Source: Adiantum capillus-veneris
Lineage: Eukaryota; Streptophyta; Polypodiopsida; Polypodiales; Pteridaceae
Direction: 5' to 3'
DNA length: 64,000 nt
Assembly (NCBI GenBank): GCA_014529385.2
Contig: CM043953.1
Span: 67,268,372 to 67,332,371 of the forward strand
Position numbers and translations under genes: made by a program. Below are positions 34,456 to 44,712 of the stretch, piece by piece; positions within the stretch are counted from its first letter, which is position 1; each line of letters opens with the position of its first letter. Under the pieces are notes generated by a model. It did no database searches, had not been told where the DNA came from, and saw only the letters and a program-made list of their open reading frames with translations.

Positions 34456-34467
34456 TTTGAGTGGGGG
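34456..34467 (+). other. Polypurine tract of copia C
   Basis: tttgagtggggg directly before TGTTGG. Confidence 0.8.
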
Positions 34468-34588
34468 TGTTGGAGCTATATATAGCTCACCTATATATTT
34501 TTATCTTGTCCTCAATATTAATCAATCTTTGGGAGCATACATGGTGTGTCTCTTGTCTTGTCTCTCTCTTTCCCTCCACATCTCAACA
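34468..34588 (+). repeat. 3' LTR of copia C (121 bp)
   Basis: It starts TGTTGGAGC after the polypurine tract and ends CTCAACA, the same terminal bases as NA1's LTR (TGTTGAGC...CTCAACA). Gypsy integrase coding begins directly beyond it. The 5' partner is not in the window. Confidence 0.78.
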
Positions 34589-34884
34589 TTTGTAAGACGT
34601 ATACTTTAGATCCACAGAAAATTTATTGGCCACGCTTACATCATGATGTTCAAGAGTATGTACTAAACTACCAATAGTGCCAAGTTAATAAGGTAGGTGT
34701 CTTTTTACATCCTTTCGAGATTCCACAAGGTAAGTGGGACACTATCTCTAAAAATTTTGTAGTAGGACTACCTACTACAAATCGTGGCCATGATGTCATA
34801 TGGGTAATTGTAGACTGTCTAACAAATATGAGTCGGTTCATTCCCACTAATACTATGGTTAAAACACCAAAATTAGCACGGCTA
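34589..34884 (+). pseudogene. Gypsy integrase fragment, probably gypsy B
   Basis: One frame with a single stop reads KIYWPRLHHDVQEYV, then FVVGLPTTNRGHDVIW and VDCLTNMSRFIPTNT: the integrase zinc-region tail and start of the catalytic core. It follows directly on the copia C LTR, as expected if copia C inserted in gypsy B. The RNase H between is missing, so deletion accompanied or followed the insertion. It ends near 34884, where copia-type coding begins. Confidence 0.75.
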
Positions 34885-35266
34885 TCCAGATGGCCATTTG
34901 AAAAAAGATTGGCCCATTTTGCAACGTGAAAAGGGTAAAGCCACTGTCAAAAAATCTGACTCTCCTAAGAGTAGTGTGAAGATCGAGGTGCTCAATGTAG
35001 TTGAGTCCCCAATAGCCAAGGTTATTTGTGATGTGCCCCAATCAGCAGATATCTTGATATTCATTGCTAACTTGAATCTAGATGCATTATTGGCTCTTGA
35101 TGAGTGTTATGTGCAAAATTGGATCGTTGACTCAGATGCCAATTTTCATGTTACTCTCCATAGGGAGTGGTTCTTCACTTATACTCCCATGCATTGTTAG
35201 ATCAAGCTTAGTGACTCCTATCAACTTGAAATTTGTGCCGTTGGATGACGCTCAAATGTTAAAATT
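34885..35266 (+). pseudogene. Copia gag knuckle/protease fragment
   Basis: The fragment opens with the second half of a zinc knuckle (GHLKKDWP, final Cys to Trp). A Lys/Ser-rich linker follows, then a protease N-terminus NWIVDSDANFHVT, where the catalytic Gly and Ala of the usual DSGAS are changed to Asp and Asn, then REWFFTY. It is bounded by gypsy integrase on the left and CACTA copy 2 on the right. Confidence 0.78.
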
Positions 35267-35279
35267 CACAACGTCGCTA

Positions 35280-35457
35280 TACCCGCACCTCTCCCTCTCT
35301 CTCTCTTCCCCCCCGCCCACCCACACACACACACATGAGGAGAGGAAGGAGAGCAGGTATGCCCCTTCCCTCTCCTCCCTCTCATTTTCCCTTTCCCTCT
35401 TTCCCTCTCTCCCTCTCAATCTCACACACACACACACATTGTGTATTTTTGTGAGTG

Positions 35458-35491
<34 letters not shown>

Positions 35492-35507
35492 AGTAAAGAG
35501 ATTAAAT

Positions 35508-35558
<51 letters not shown>

Positions 35559-35569
35559 AGAGAAGACGA

Positions 35570-35612
<43 letters not shown>

Positions 35613-35625
35613 GAGAGAGATTAAA
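35280..35625 (+). repeat. CA and GA microsatellites, CACTA copy 2
   Basis: Runs of ct, ca, ga and g in the same order as copy 1 (complement of 10751-11035), including the conserved non-repeat spacers gaggagaggaaggag and attgtgt. Confidence 0.88.
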
Positions 35626-35639
35626 AAAAGTAGAGAAAA

Positions 35640-36010
35640 TATGGAATGAAATGTTATATTAAGATTTAGGGTTAGGTTATATTTAAAATTACATTTTAGA
35701 TTAGGTTAGATTAAGATCTAAGATTAGGCTAGATTACATTTAGCTTATATTTAAAATTTATGTTAAATTTAAAATTAGATTAGACTTAAGATTAAGTTAA
35801 GATATAAATTATACTTAAGATTAGGTTAGATTACATTTTTAAGTTAGATTTAAGATTAAGTTAGATTACATTTAGGGTTATGTCGAGTTTAAGATTAGAT
35901 TAGAATTAGATTCATGTTAGATTTAAGATTAGGGAAAGATTTAAAGGTAGCTACGTTAGATTTAAGATAAGATTAGATTTAGATCTAGGTTAGATTTTAG
36001 GGCATGTCAA
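35640..36010 (+). repeat. TTAGAT-like hexamer array, CACTA copy 2
   Basis: Degenerate gattaggttagattaag words, counterpart of 10120-10700. Non-coding. Confidence 0.78.
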
Positions 36011-36553
36011 TGAAGGGGGAGTTCTAGCTAAGCTCAAGGCTTTGCCCAAAGAGCAAACACTAGGTACACAACAATATGTATATTCCCATCAGAATCTGAC
36101 ACCTACTAACTCACCCACTAACCATGTTCAATTAGCTGAGAATCACCATATGTTCAATTAAGTTAGATTTAAGATTAGATTCTAGATTGAGTTTTTATAT
36201 TAAAGTCTACCTTTGGGATTACCAAAAAAATTAGAGTTAGGCCAACAGTGATCCATCTCTTCCTCTCTATGGATGCAACCTTAAGTTGGAGAGCTTTCAA
36301 CAACATGATACTCATATTGGAGGCTAACATAAAATGTACATAGTAATCCCTCGAACAAGGATCTGTTGTGAAGAGATATTAAGATGCTATGAATTGCTAC
36401 AGCTAAAGAAGAGGCAAAGGGGTTTTGCCCACTACATGCATTGTCATGGACGTGGGTGTGTAGATTTCTCATACCCACAAATATAGGCATTGGCCAATAA
36501 AGACGAGATCATAACCCGCTGGTTCTTATCTCCATGCACCTCTAGACTGAGGT
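36011..36553 (+). other. Conserved upstream region of CACTA copy 2
   Basis: Non-coding sequence matching the complement of about 9770-10330 in copy 1 (shared ccaaagagcaaacactag, gtggtgtag-like and aggtgcac blocks). Probably the transposase promoter or a 5' intron region. Confidence 0.6.
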
Positions 36554-36602
36554 GTGCGTGGATCCGACATGACTAGAGAATGTGAGGTAGTTTTACAGTG
36601 TG

Positions 36603-36653
<51 letters not shown>

Positions 36654-39330
36654 CGGAGGATGCCAATAGAAGATTAAATTTATGTCTAGGTTATAAGGTT
36701 TTTACATTCATTATGAGTAGTGACGACGATGTGGGTCCACCCAACCAAAACACCTATCTCTCAACAAGGATCTTATGTCCTTGTAATCAATGCAAACATG
36801 TTGTGCGATGGAAAAGACACGTTTCTTTGCAGCACCTTGGTGAATTTGGCGAGTTTGATCCATCTATTGTAGATCTAGTTGTTGCCAATTATAACTCATC
36901 GAACTCTGACGCTGGCCAATAGGCAAAAATCTTGCAACCCAATAAACGTATTCGCACGCACTTTTTGGTCAAGAAGCATACGTGAGGCCACAAGATGTAG
37001 CCTCTGACAGTTGGAGGATAATCATGCAGACCACATTCGCAACAAGGCTATGTTTGAGCCCGAGATTGATGAAATGATCGAGACGATCATGGATTCAAAA
37101 AGGCTTATCTATGATGATATGAAAGTGAAGCCGATACGCCATTTGTATGATGGAGTATGTGTGTCTAGATTGAGGGTGCTCTTGGTTATTCCTCAATATG
37201 CAGGCAAAATTTGGATGGAGTGACACTAGCCTCACAACACTTTTTAGGTGATCTATTACAATGTGTTTATTTCAATGAAAAACTCTAGACATATAATGAT
37301 CTAGTAGATCTCCACGGACAAAAAATTTCACAAAAGGTTTTGCGACACTTTCCTTTGCTTCCTCGCATCAAACATTTATTTGAATGTAAGTCCATGGCCT
37401 CCCTAGAATCATGGCATGAGGAGAATAGTTCTTTGGATGGTGTGCTATGGATTCTTGCAGATTGTGCAGCCTAGAAACATATAGATGACACATGACCGGA
37501 TTTGCCAAGGAAGCTCAAAATTTGCACATAGGTGTGGCTATGAATGGCGTAAATCCATTTTGGTCAGAGGTCAACATCTTACAGTGTATGGCCCGTTGTC
37601 AGTGTCATCTACAACATCCCCCGGGTTGACAACCAAGAAGAGGCACCTATTTTTAAGCTTGATTTTGCCGGGGTGGTATAAAGTGAAGAATATGGATGTG
37701 TATCTTTGTCCACTATTGGTAGAGCTACAACAATTGTGGATTGGCATAGAAGTGGTGGATATAAGCCGACACACAGGTCAATAGAATTCTGTGATAAAAG
37801 GCATTTTAATGTGGACCATGCATGACTATCCCAGACTAAGAGAATGCTCATGTGATTTATACTCACTATAAATCTTGGTTTTTCTCAAGCTTATCGAATG
37901 TCATGTGTATACATGTAGGGCTTCAAACATGCGGATACAGAGCATGTGTCACATGTGGACCTAACCTTAATGCACATCAAGTGCCCTCGCTGGAGAAGCA
38001 AATCTATGAAGGTCATCAAGCGCATCTTCTAGAGAATCATGAATCACGTGATGGTTTTTTGGGAAGAGAGCCAACGAGGATGTCTGCACAAGCATGGTTA
38101 GAAAAGAAGGAGATGTGTGATAATGGTATTCCCCCAGGGATAAAGAGACTCTCTCTGTGGTACAAGTTACCATATTGGCCCAGACTCATGACAAATCACT
38201 TGCTTGATCCAATGTACATATTCAAGAATGCGAGTAATTTGTTGTGGGACCATCTGATCGGAAAGAAAGATAATTTCGGAGCAAGAATTAACCTTAGAAA
38301 TGTGGATTGTATGGAGCAATATTGGCCACTAGATGGATTTGATAAATCACGAGACACGCTATGGAAAACCATAGATGATGAGCGTATATCTGGGATTGTC
38401 ATGTGCAATCTAGTTGTTGAGAAGAAGATGATGAAAGATCTAGAGGCTAAAATCAATCGATTTTGCATGCTTCACAATCTAGTGATGCAAAAGTGGATTT
38501 CACAATAAGAGGATGCAAATCAAGAGCAACAAAGGGTACGAATCGAGTGGAGACGGGGAAGATGACCACCAATGCATTATCTTGTGGGTCTAGAGAGCCT
38601 ACAAACATTCATGAGATTAAGATGGCTGCACAACCAATTGAAAAGCTAACAACATTGCAGTGAAGAAGTGACTGAGGAGGAGTGGGAGTACTCTCAGGGT
38701 TGCGCGACCAAGGTAAGTTTGCAATGTATGACTTGTGGGTTTCTAGATGTTTGAACGGCCACTCATAATCTTTGTTGGTTGTAGTATAAGTCATACACAA
38801 GAGCATGGTGTAAAGGTCAAAAGTTTAGGGTGGAACGGATCGACAAAAAGCCTTTTACACAAGATTATGGAATCGTGGTAAAATTTTAGCAGTCTAGTCA
38901 ACGACGGTCCTCTGATGCAGATCCTGTGGTGGCAAAACTCACTTACTTTGGCACGCTAAAAGAGATTTTGAGGATCGCTTATAAAGGATTTTTTGTGGAC
39001 TTTTTTACCGTGCAATGGTTTAAGATCAACATGGAGGGTCGCAACGCAACTCTACGCAAAGAAGAGTCTGGTTTCCTTGAGGTGGATTCAACTAAAAAAT
39101 GGACCGACCTAAGAGACACTTTCGTACTATTCGAGCATTGTGAACAAGTAAGTCTGTAAATATTTAACATCCAATTTTAGAAATTATGTACCTAGGAGCA
39201 CTCATGTTAGTTATGTGGGTTAGACAGGTGACATCTCATCCAATAAAGTCTGCATCAAACTGGTGGTACGTCATAGAGGTATCCCCTCATAATGCACGGA
39301 CTTATGAGGTCTACCATGTGCATAGTCTAC
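36554..39330 (+). pseudogene. CACTA TNP2-type transposase, copy 2
   Basis: The N-terminal segment after the GA run carries CPCNQCKH (~36778) and EFDPSIVD. Then come YDGVCVSRLR (37146), the core with TTKKRHLFLSLILPGW and KNMDVYLCPLL (37635-37720), the YKLPYWPR / NHLLDPMYIFKN block (~38160-38230), and a DUF4216-like C-terminal domain (TYFGTLKEIL, 38940-39160). Relative to copy 1 it lacks ~220 bp encoding CPNDC...LFRGEY; the junction near 37300 shows 'agat' microhomology. Sequence after ~38340 also diverges from copy 1, indicating a second deletion. Many stops; inactive. Confidence 0.85.
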
Positions 39331-39383
39331 AAGAGGTAAGTACTTTTTCCATTGTCAGCATTATCTTCTTTGGTAACATAAGT

Positions 39384-39780
39384 CTTGAGTAGATCAAGTA
39401 TCATAAGATTGGCTATCTCAATTTGGACATCCGTTTGTGGGTGATAGGCCGAAGAGAAATTCATTATTGTTCATAGATTTTCAAAGAGACCTTTCCAAAA
39501 ATTACTGGTCATTCTAGGATCTCTATCTGACACAATGAATGTTGGTAATCCATGGTGTTTGAAACTCTGAGATATGAAGAGAGTTTCCATTTGGTGTGTC
39601 TTTATAGTCTTTTTGACAGGAATAAAGTGTGCTTGCTTGCTAAACCTGTCGATTATTGTCCATATCCTTGTATTTCGATGGATAGACTTCGGAAATCCAT
39701 GGATATACTCTCCCATGGTGAATTTGGGATAGGCAATGGCTGGAGTAATCTAGGTTGTTGTGGAATGGGTGTCTAACCTC
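39384..39780 (-). pseudogene. Ty3/gypsy integrase core fragment
   Basis: On the minus strand: PNSPWESIS-like lead-in, then IDRFSKQAHFIPVKKT, FKHHGLPTFIVSDRDPR with the second catalytic Asp, FWKGLFENL, and a frame-shifted FSSAYHPQTD. The order and spacing match the gypsy integrase core. It is an isolated scrap between CACTA copy 2 and the LTR of element F. Its sequence type differs from the Tat-type integrases of D, E1 and E2. Confidence 0.82.
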
Positions 39781-39784
39781 ACTC

Positions 39785-40674
39785 CTATCTTATTGCAGAT
39801 TTAGCCAGAACCACGATTAAATTGTCAATCCATGGGATGAAGTGAACTGGATGCATAGAGGCTACAAGAGGTTGTCAATCTCTTGAAAAACAACAAACAA
39901 CTTGCATCTAACTCAAGCTACCCTCAAGTGACTGAAATCACCAAAAGCCAATCGCTCATCGTCAAACAAATCACATCTGTTACAGCATCAAATGACATCC
40001 AAATGTAACAAAACTTCTAGGACAAGTTTATAGGACCTAAGCACACATGCTTATGGTGTCAAATCCCACTTTAGGTCAAGTGCAAAAATCACCATTATTA
40101 ACAGAAGTGGATTTTTGACCTAGTCATTTTTGACCCAGAATGCATCGAAATGCTTAGCAATGATGCCCCAATACCCCAACTATGCTTAGTTTTTTATTTT
40201 GAAGTGTAAATTCCTAGTTATGATGAAATTAGGCCACTGGTTGGCGATGCAAAAAGATACAAAATACCATGAAATGCTTACGTCAATGCATAGAGCTCTT
40301 ACCGACGGTTGCAATTCAGCACACGCGGCTGCAATGTGACAACCAAGGAGGGAGTAGGAAGTGCGAGAAGGAGAGAAGTGAGTGCCATTAGTTGACGCTG
40401 TGTATTTCATTATCCAAAACTTAAAAAATAACTTACAAAAATTGGCTTTTATACCGTAGCCAAGGTTTTTGGTGGTCAAAAGTAATAATCTAGGAGCTCT
40501 AACTAAAGATGGGTAAAGAGAGGTTGATACAATCTGGAAGATTGTAGCCCGACTCATCAATCACAAAGTTTATCCGAAAAATAGGAGCTAGAATATTCTC
40601 GATTTATCAAAATAATAAGTGTTTTTACAATGAGAGCTCCAAAAAATGGTATCTGAGTTAGCTTGCTGCTAACA
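39785..40674 (-). repeat. Probable 3' LTR of element F (end approximate)
   Basis: On the minus strand a purine run is followed by TGTTAGCAG at 40674, the expected layout for polypurine tract and LTR start. A TATA box lies about 220 bp in. The far end is not defined; it may be truncated by the gypsy fragment. There is no second copy in the window to confirm it. An open frame at 40560-40186 inside it shows no recognisable protein. Confidence 0.55.
40447..40453 (-). promoter_or_regulatory. Putative TATA box in element F LTR
   Basis: The minus strand reads ggctacggtataaaagcca, a good plant TATA context. Confidence 0.55.
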
Positions 40675-43645
40675 TTCCCCCCTGCTCGCTCGTGTCGTCC
40701 CTTGACACAACTTTTTGGGATGAAATAATCTTCGGGTTGACGGCTAGTGAGGCGGTCTTTACGTGCATGTAGAGTCTTTTTATATTTGATTTTTCTCTCT
40801 TTGTCTTCCACCTGGAAAAATTGCATAGTGACTCTATTTTTTAGCTCGATTGTGAAGTAGCTTACGAATCTGGAAGTCAGGTTGCCAATCACTAGCCCAA
40901 AAATCTTCATTCGCCAAGTGAAAAACCCTATGTAGATTGCTTCCTCAAATGCCAACATATTATGAGATGGCAAGAACATGCAGCGGGCGTAGAAGCCAAA
41001 AAGGAATTCTTTGGAAGGTTGGCCACTAAGATCATAACATAAACCGTTATTGCCCTCGAGGAAGGACATCCACGTTGATCTTGCTTGCTTTGGCTCATGA
41101 GAGAATTTAATGCATGTGAGCGGAATTTGGCAAATTTTGTAGAGCATAACACATGAGAGATCAGGGAGGATTTTGAAGAATGACATGGCACTCATTAGGG
41201 TTTTCACCATGTATTTCTCTATCGAAGGTCCTTTTCTTGGAGCTGGAAATCTCGGATAATTTAGTCATGTAGGCCGCTTCTTTGTCATTGCCTCATGTGC
41301 TTGCTACGTCCTTACTCTTGGTACTAGACAAAAAGTTGGGTCCTTTTGAAGTGCCATAGGTGCTCTTGTAAATAGAATCAACTATCTAGGAATCTTATTC
41401 AGCCAGCTCTTTCTCCACTTGGGGTGGACTTCATCTGCGCCTTCTACTTGCATGTCTTTATAGAGTCTTTCCTTGACCTGTATCAGCTCTACCTTGATCA
41501 AGGGATATGGTAGTGATTATTGATGCCATTGTGCATTGATTTGGTTGGGAGTGAGTTGAGTAACATTGAGAGAGTGAATAAATCTTAACTCACAATCCAT
41601 CGCTGATTTCCACTGCTTATCTACTTCTTGGATAACCTTTTCTTTAAGTGCATCTTCCTCAGCTTTTGCCAGCTGGGCCATTGGAACTTCATCAGCTTCT
41701 ATGAATGGTACTTGAAATTCTTCTTCACCATCTAGCCCTTCTGCCGGCTGTGTTTCCATATCTCAGCAAAAGAGATTGAGGTAATATCAATGGGTGGCTG
41801 CTCAGACGTACCTTCTTCTTCCTGCATCTCTTGTTATCCATCTGGCAGTAGCTAGTTGACTCTCTTGAGCTCGGCTATTTCCTCTCTTCTTCTCTTTGTA
41901 CCCGCATTAATGAAAGGTCTCTGCATTGTTACTGCTACAGTTTTAGCTCTATCTCGAGATCTTTATTCTTTTTCTCCAGTGCTTTGTACAGTTCGGTTGT
42001 ACCTTTGATCGAGGCAACTGCGGGATTTTCTCTTATCCACCATCGCAAAAGGGTTTCCTGATCGTTGAACCTTTTCTCTGAATATTGCAATGAGACGTCT
42101 GCTACGTCTAGCTGTACTTGAGTTAAGAGTTTGCTGGTAACTTTTGTCAGTTGTTCGTCCTTTGCAGGCATCTGTCAAATTCATGAGAAGTTCGCCTAGC
42201 TCTTCCGTTTCCTTTTTGTTGTTTTTCTCTGGCTAGCTACTGTTGTTCAGCTTCAGCTTTTAATTCTTGGACTTATTTCTGCAGAATGGTGATGACATTT
42301 AATCTGTCCTCTAGCTCTCCTTGAAAAGCGTCGATCACCATCTCCAGTTCTCTAGCCTTGGTGCTGCGGCTAAGTGTTGTTGATTACAAATTTTTTTTCA
42401 TCTCTTGCATCTGCTTTGCATATTCATTAACTTGGAGAATTAGCTCATCATTTTTTTGCCAGTCTTCAGTTTTCATGAGCTGCCTAGACGTTTCGGCAGT
42501 CTCTTGTGATTCCTTTGGTGGGGCTATGGCGGTTGTTTGTGGTAGCGGTCGGGTTTGTTCTTCCCCTTGAGGCTATGCTTTTTCCTCTACTTCTTTGTCT
42601 TCTTGAGGCTTTGTGGATGCCTCAGCCGTTTCTTAATAGGTGGTGGTAGATGGGGTTTCCTCTGTTTCTTATTCCTTTGGTTCCTCAAAACTCATTGTGT
42701 CCTATGGTGCAGGACTTTCTGTCCTTTCCGGCTCTGGTTCTTTTGCTTTAGCTTGGTCAAAAGTAGTTGTTTCCTGTTGTGAAAAATCTGTTGCCTCTTG
42801 TGGTTTAGGCTCCTTTTCTTTGGTTGGCTTGGCCTCTGTGGGTCTATCAGTTGGTGACGCTGAAGGGCTTCGCATGGGGTGGTCGTGTTGTTATATAGCA
42901 AGTGAAGGTGGTCGGGGAGACATATCACTTTGTTCATGCTGGGTCTCTCCTTGTGATGTTTCTTCTTTTGCTTGTTTTCTTGCTATAATGCATCTTCTCT
43001 AGCTTTTCTTTCTGCTTCTTGAGCTTCTTTCAACTTTAATACCTTTGCTTCAGTGTACATGTGTTCTAAAAAAAATTGTGTAGTCTTCAACTTCTTTCCT
43101 AGTAGGGTGCTTTGTTCTTGGTCCTTTTACTTATTTAGGTACCCACTTTACAGGGTCCTCTCCTACAACTTAGCAAATTTGTTCATAAGATCGACTGCTT
43201 CTCCCTTTCAAATCGTGCCTTCTTCTATTGAGGCTCCTTTTGATACGTGGCCACTGCCTTCTTCTTCATCTCCTCATGTCTGACTCCCTTCTCTTTGTTG
43301 TTTGAGCTTTCACTACTATGCCCTTCTGGAGAGCTCTCGACAGATTCTTCATCGGATTTGTAAGTTCTTTTGGTTGACCTTGTGGCTCGAGGGTATGGTT
43401 GTGCAAACACGATCCATGTGTTCTAATTTGGGGCAGGTGGAAAATTGTCTGCCATGCCGATAGCATGGTAGGCTATTCTTGTGAGTACCTCACGTGCTCC
43501 CAGATAAGTTATCTTTCACTCTTTCTTTGTACCCTTCAGTGTGGATAGCACATATTGTACGTGATGGATGGGTTGCCTGGTTGTCGACTTTAGCAGCTTC
43601 TCCTTTTGAGAGACCCTCTTCTTGGCCTTTTCTGCAGCTTGCATG
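40557..43645 (-). pseudogene. Accessory ORF of element F: long coiled-coil protein of unknown family
   Basis: I do not recognise this protein. On the minus strand a start near 43645 (MQAAEKAKKRVSQKE) opens a coding tract of ~1,030 codons broken by about a dozen stops and at least two frame changes. In order: a basic N-terminus; a GAREVLTRIAYHAIG segment; a Ser/Glu-rich stretch (43410-43225); Lys/Glu coiled coil; a Pro/Glu/Thr-rich, probably disordered region (~42950-42600); more coiled coil (42400-41935, with LLRWWIRENPAVASIKG and ALEKKNKDLEIELKL); an acidic linker; and a C-terminal domain rich in aromatic residues (41210-40557, longest clean frame 217 codons). It lies between the pol remnants of F and the polypurine tract, so it is best read as an extra 3' ORF of an LTR retrotransposon. 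Confidence 0.6.
40675..40688 (-). other. Putative polypurine tract of element F
   Basis: The minus strand reads gagcaggggggaa immediately before TGTTAG. The accessory ORF reads through it as ERAGGN. Confidence 0.6.
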
Positions 43646-44712
43646 GCTCCTGTTAAGTTAATAGAGTGTCAAAGCTAGCAAAATTGGCAGATTCCGCTCT
43701 GAAATGTCCTTCAGTTTGAATTTTTTGACAAATTGAGTCCAATTTGCTTCAAATAAATTTTTGAACATGCATAGATGCATAAAAACATGTACAGATCAAA
43801 TTCTTGAAGTTCAAGCAAAAATTTGCACAAAAGTCGATAATCGCGATTATTTACAGCTAAGAATTTTTTTCAACTTTTTGCAATTTTGGCATTACAGGCT
43901 TGATGTATATATCAAATAGATACTCTGAGTGCAGTGTGGGCTCATTTGAGTGCACTATGTGAGAATGGTGCCAGATTTAGATTTTAAGTCTCTGAAATAG
44001 TAGATATAAAGGAATTTTGACATTTTTAGCTCCAAACTTGTTCAAACATGGTTAGTGGACTTAAGAAATCATGTACTTTGGTCCCATGATGGCAAAGTTG
44101 CAATTTTTCCCCATCTTGGTAAAAAATTAAATAATTGTGATTATTAACTTTTTTATCAAAATGAACATTTTTTGCTGCAACTTGGTTCTAGGCATGATGT
44201 AGATTGTGTGTATGAGATTTGAGGTAATTTGGATCAAAAAATGTGACTCATGACTAAAAAAATGGGTTTCTGCAAGGAATTCTTTGCATTTTTTGATAAT
44301 TTTCCAAGTTATCATTGATCATTTTGACTCATACTTGAAATGTGGCATGTAATAGGTGTGTACAAGTGATAGGTGAGGTGATGATACCATTGTCAAGCCA
44401 AAATATTGCAAAAGTAAATAATTGCGATTATTTATAGCAGTCAACTTTTCCTTGCAAAACTTGATAATTTTGACATAAACATACTTTATACACCTAAAAG
44501 AACTCTTAAATTGAATTTGGTAAAATTTCATCTTGCTGTCATCACTTCGTGCTTTATCAACTCTCAAATTATCAATTTTTGTGACTACATGGCGTGTGGA
44601 GCTGGCTAGTCATATTTGAGGCTATGGACTTGTCCGCTACATAGTCTTGAAGCAAGTCATCCAATTTTGGCCCATTGGGAGTCAGTTTGACCTCGTATGT
44701 CAAATTTGACAC
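43646..44712 (-). repeat. Non-coding region with ~290-bp tandem repeats
   Basis: Three diverged units share ataatcgcgattat or close variants at 43837, 44131 and 44418 (spacing 294 and 287), each followed by a ctttttgcaa- or ttttgacat-like segment. The last ~140 bp on the right (44712-44572) is an open minus-strand tract (VSNLTYEVKLTPNGPK) cut by E2. Confidence 0.6.

Larger units (their letters stand above)
35267..39380 (+). mobile_element. CACTA transposon, copy 2 (5'-truncated, opposite orientation to copy 1)
   Basis: Same architecture as copy 1 in mirror orientation: a remnant of the subterminal words (cgtcgctat), CA and GA microsatellites (35320-35625), a hexamer array (35640-36010), a conserved upstream block, a GA run (36607-36651), then the transposase. 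The terminal CACTACAAG is missing at the left junction, and the right end passes into a gypsy fragment near 39384. Confidence 0.82.

Noticed and set aside
40557-41210. 217-codon open frame as a host gene
   Set aside because: It is the C-terminal end of a longer decayed coding tract and runs into a polypurine tract and LTR start, so it is better explained as part of a retroelement.
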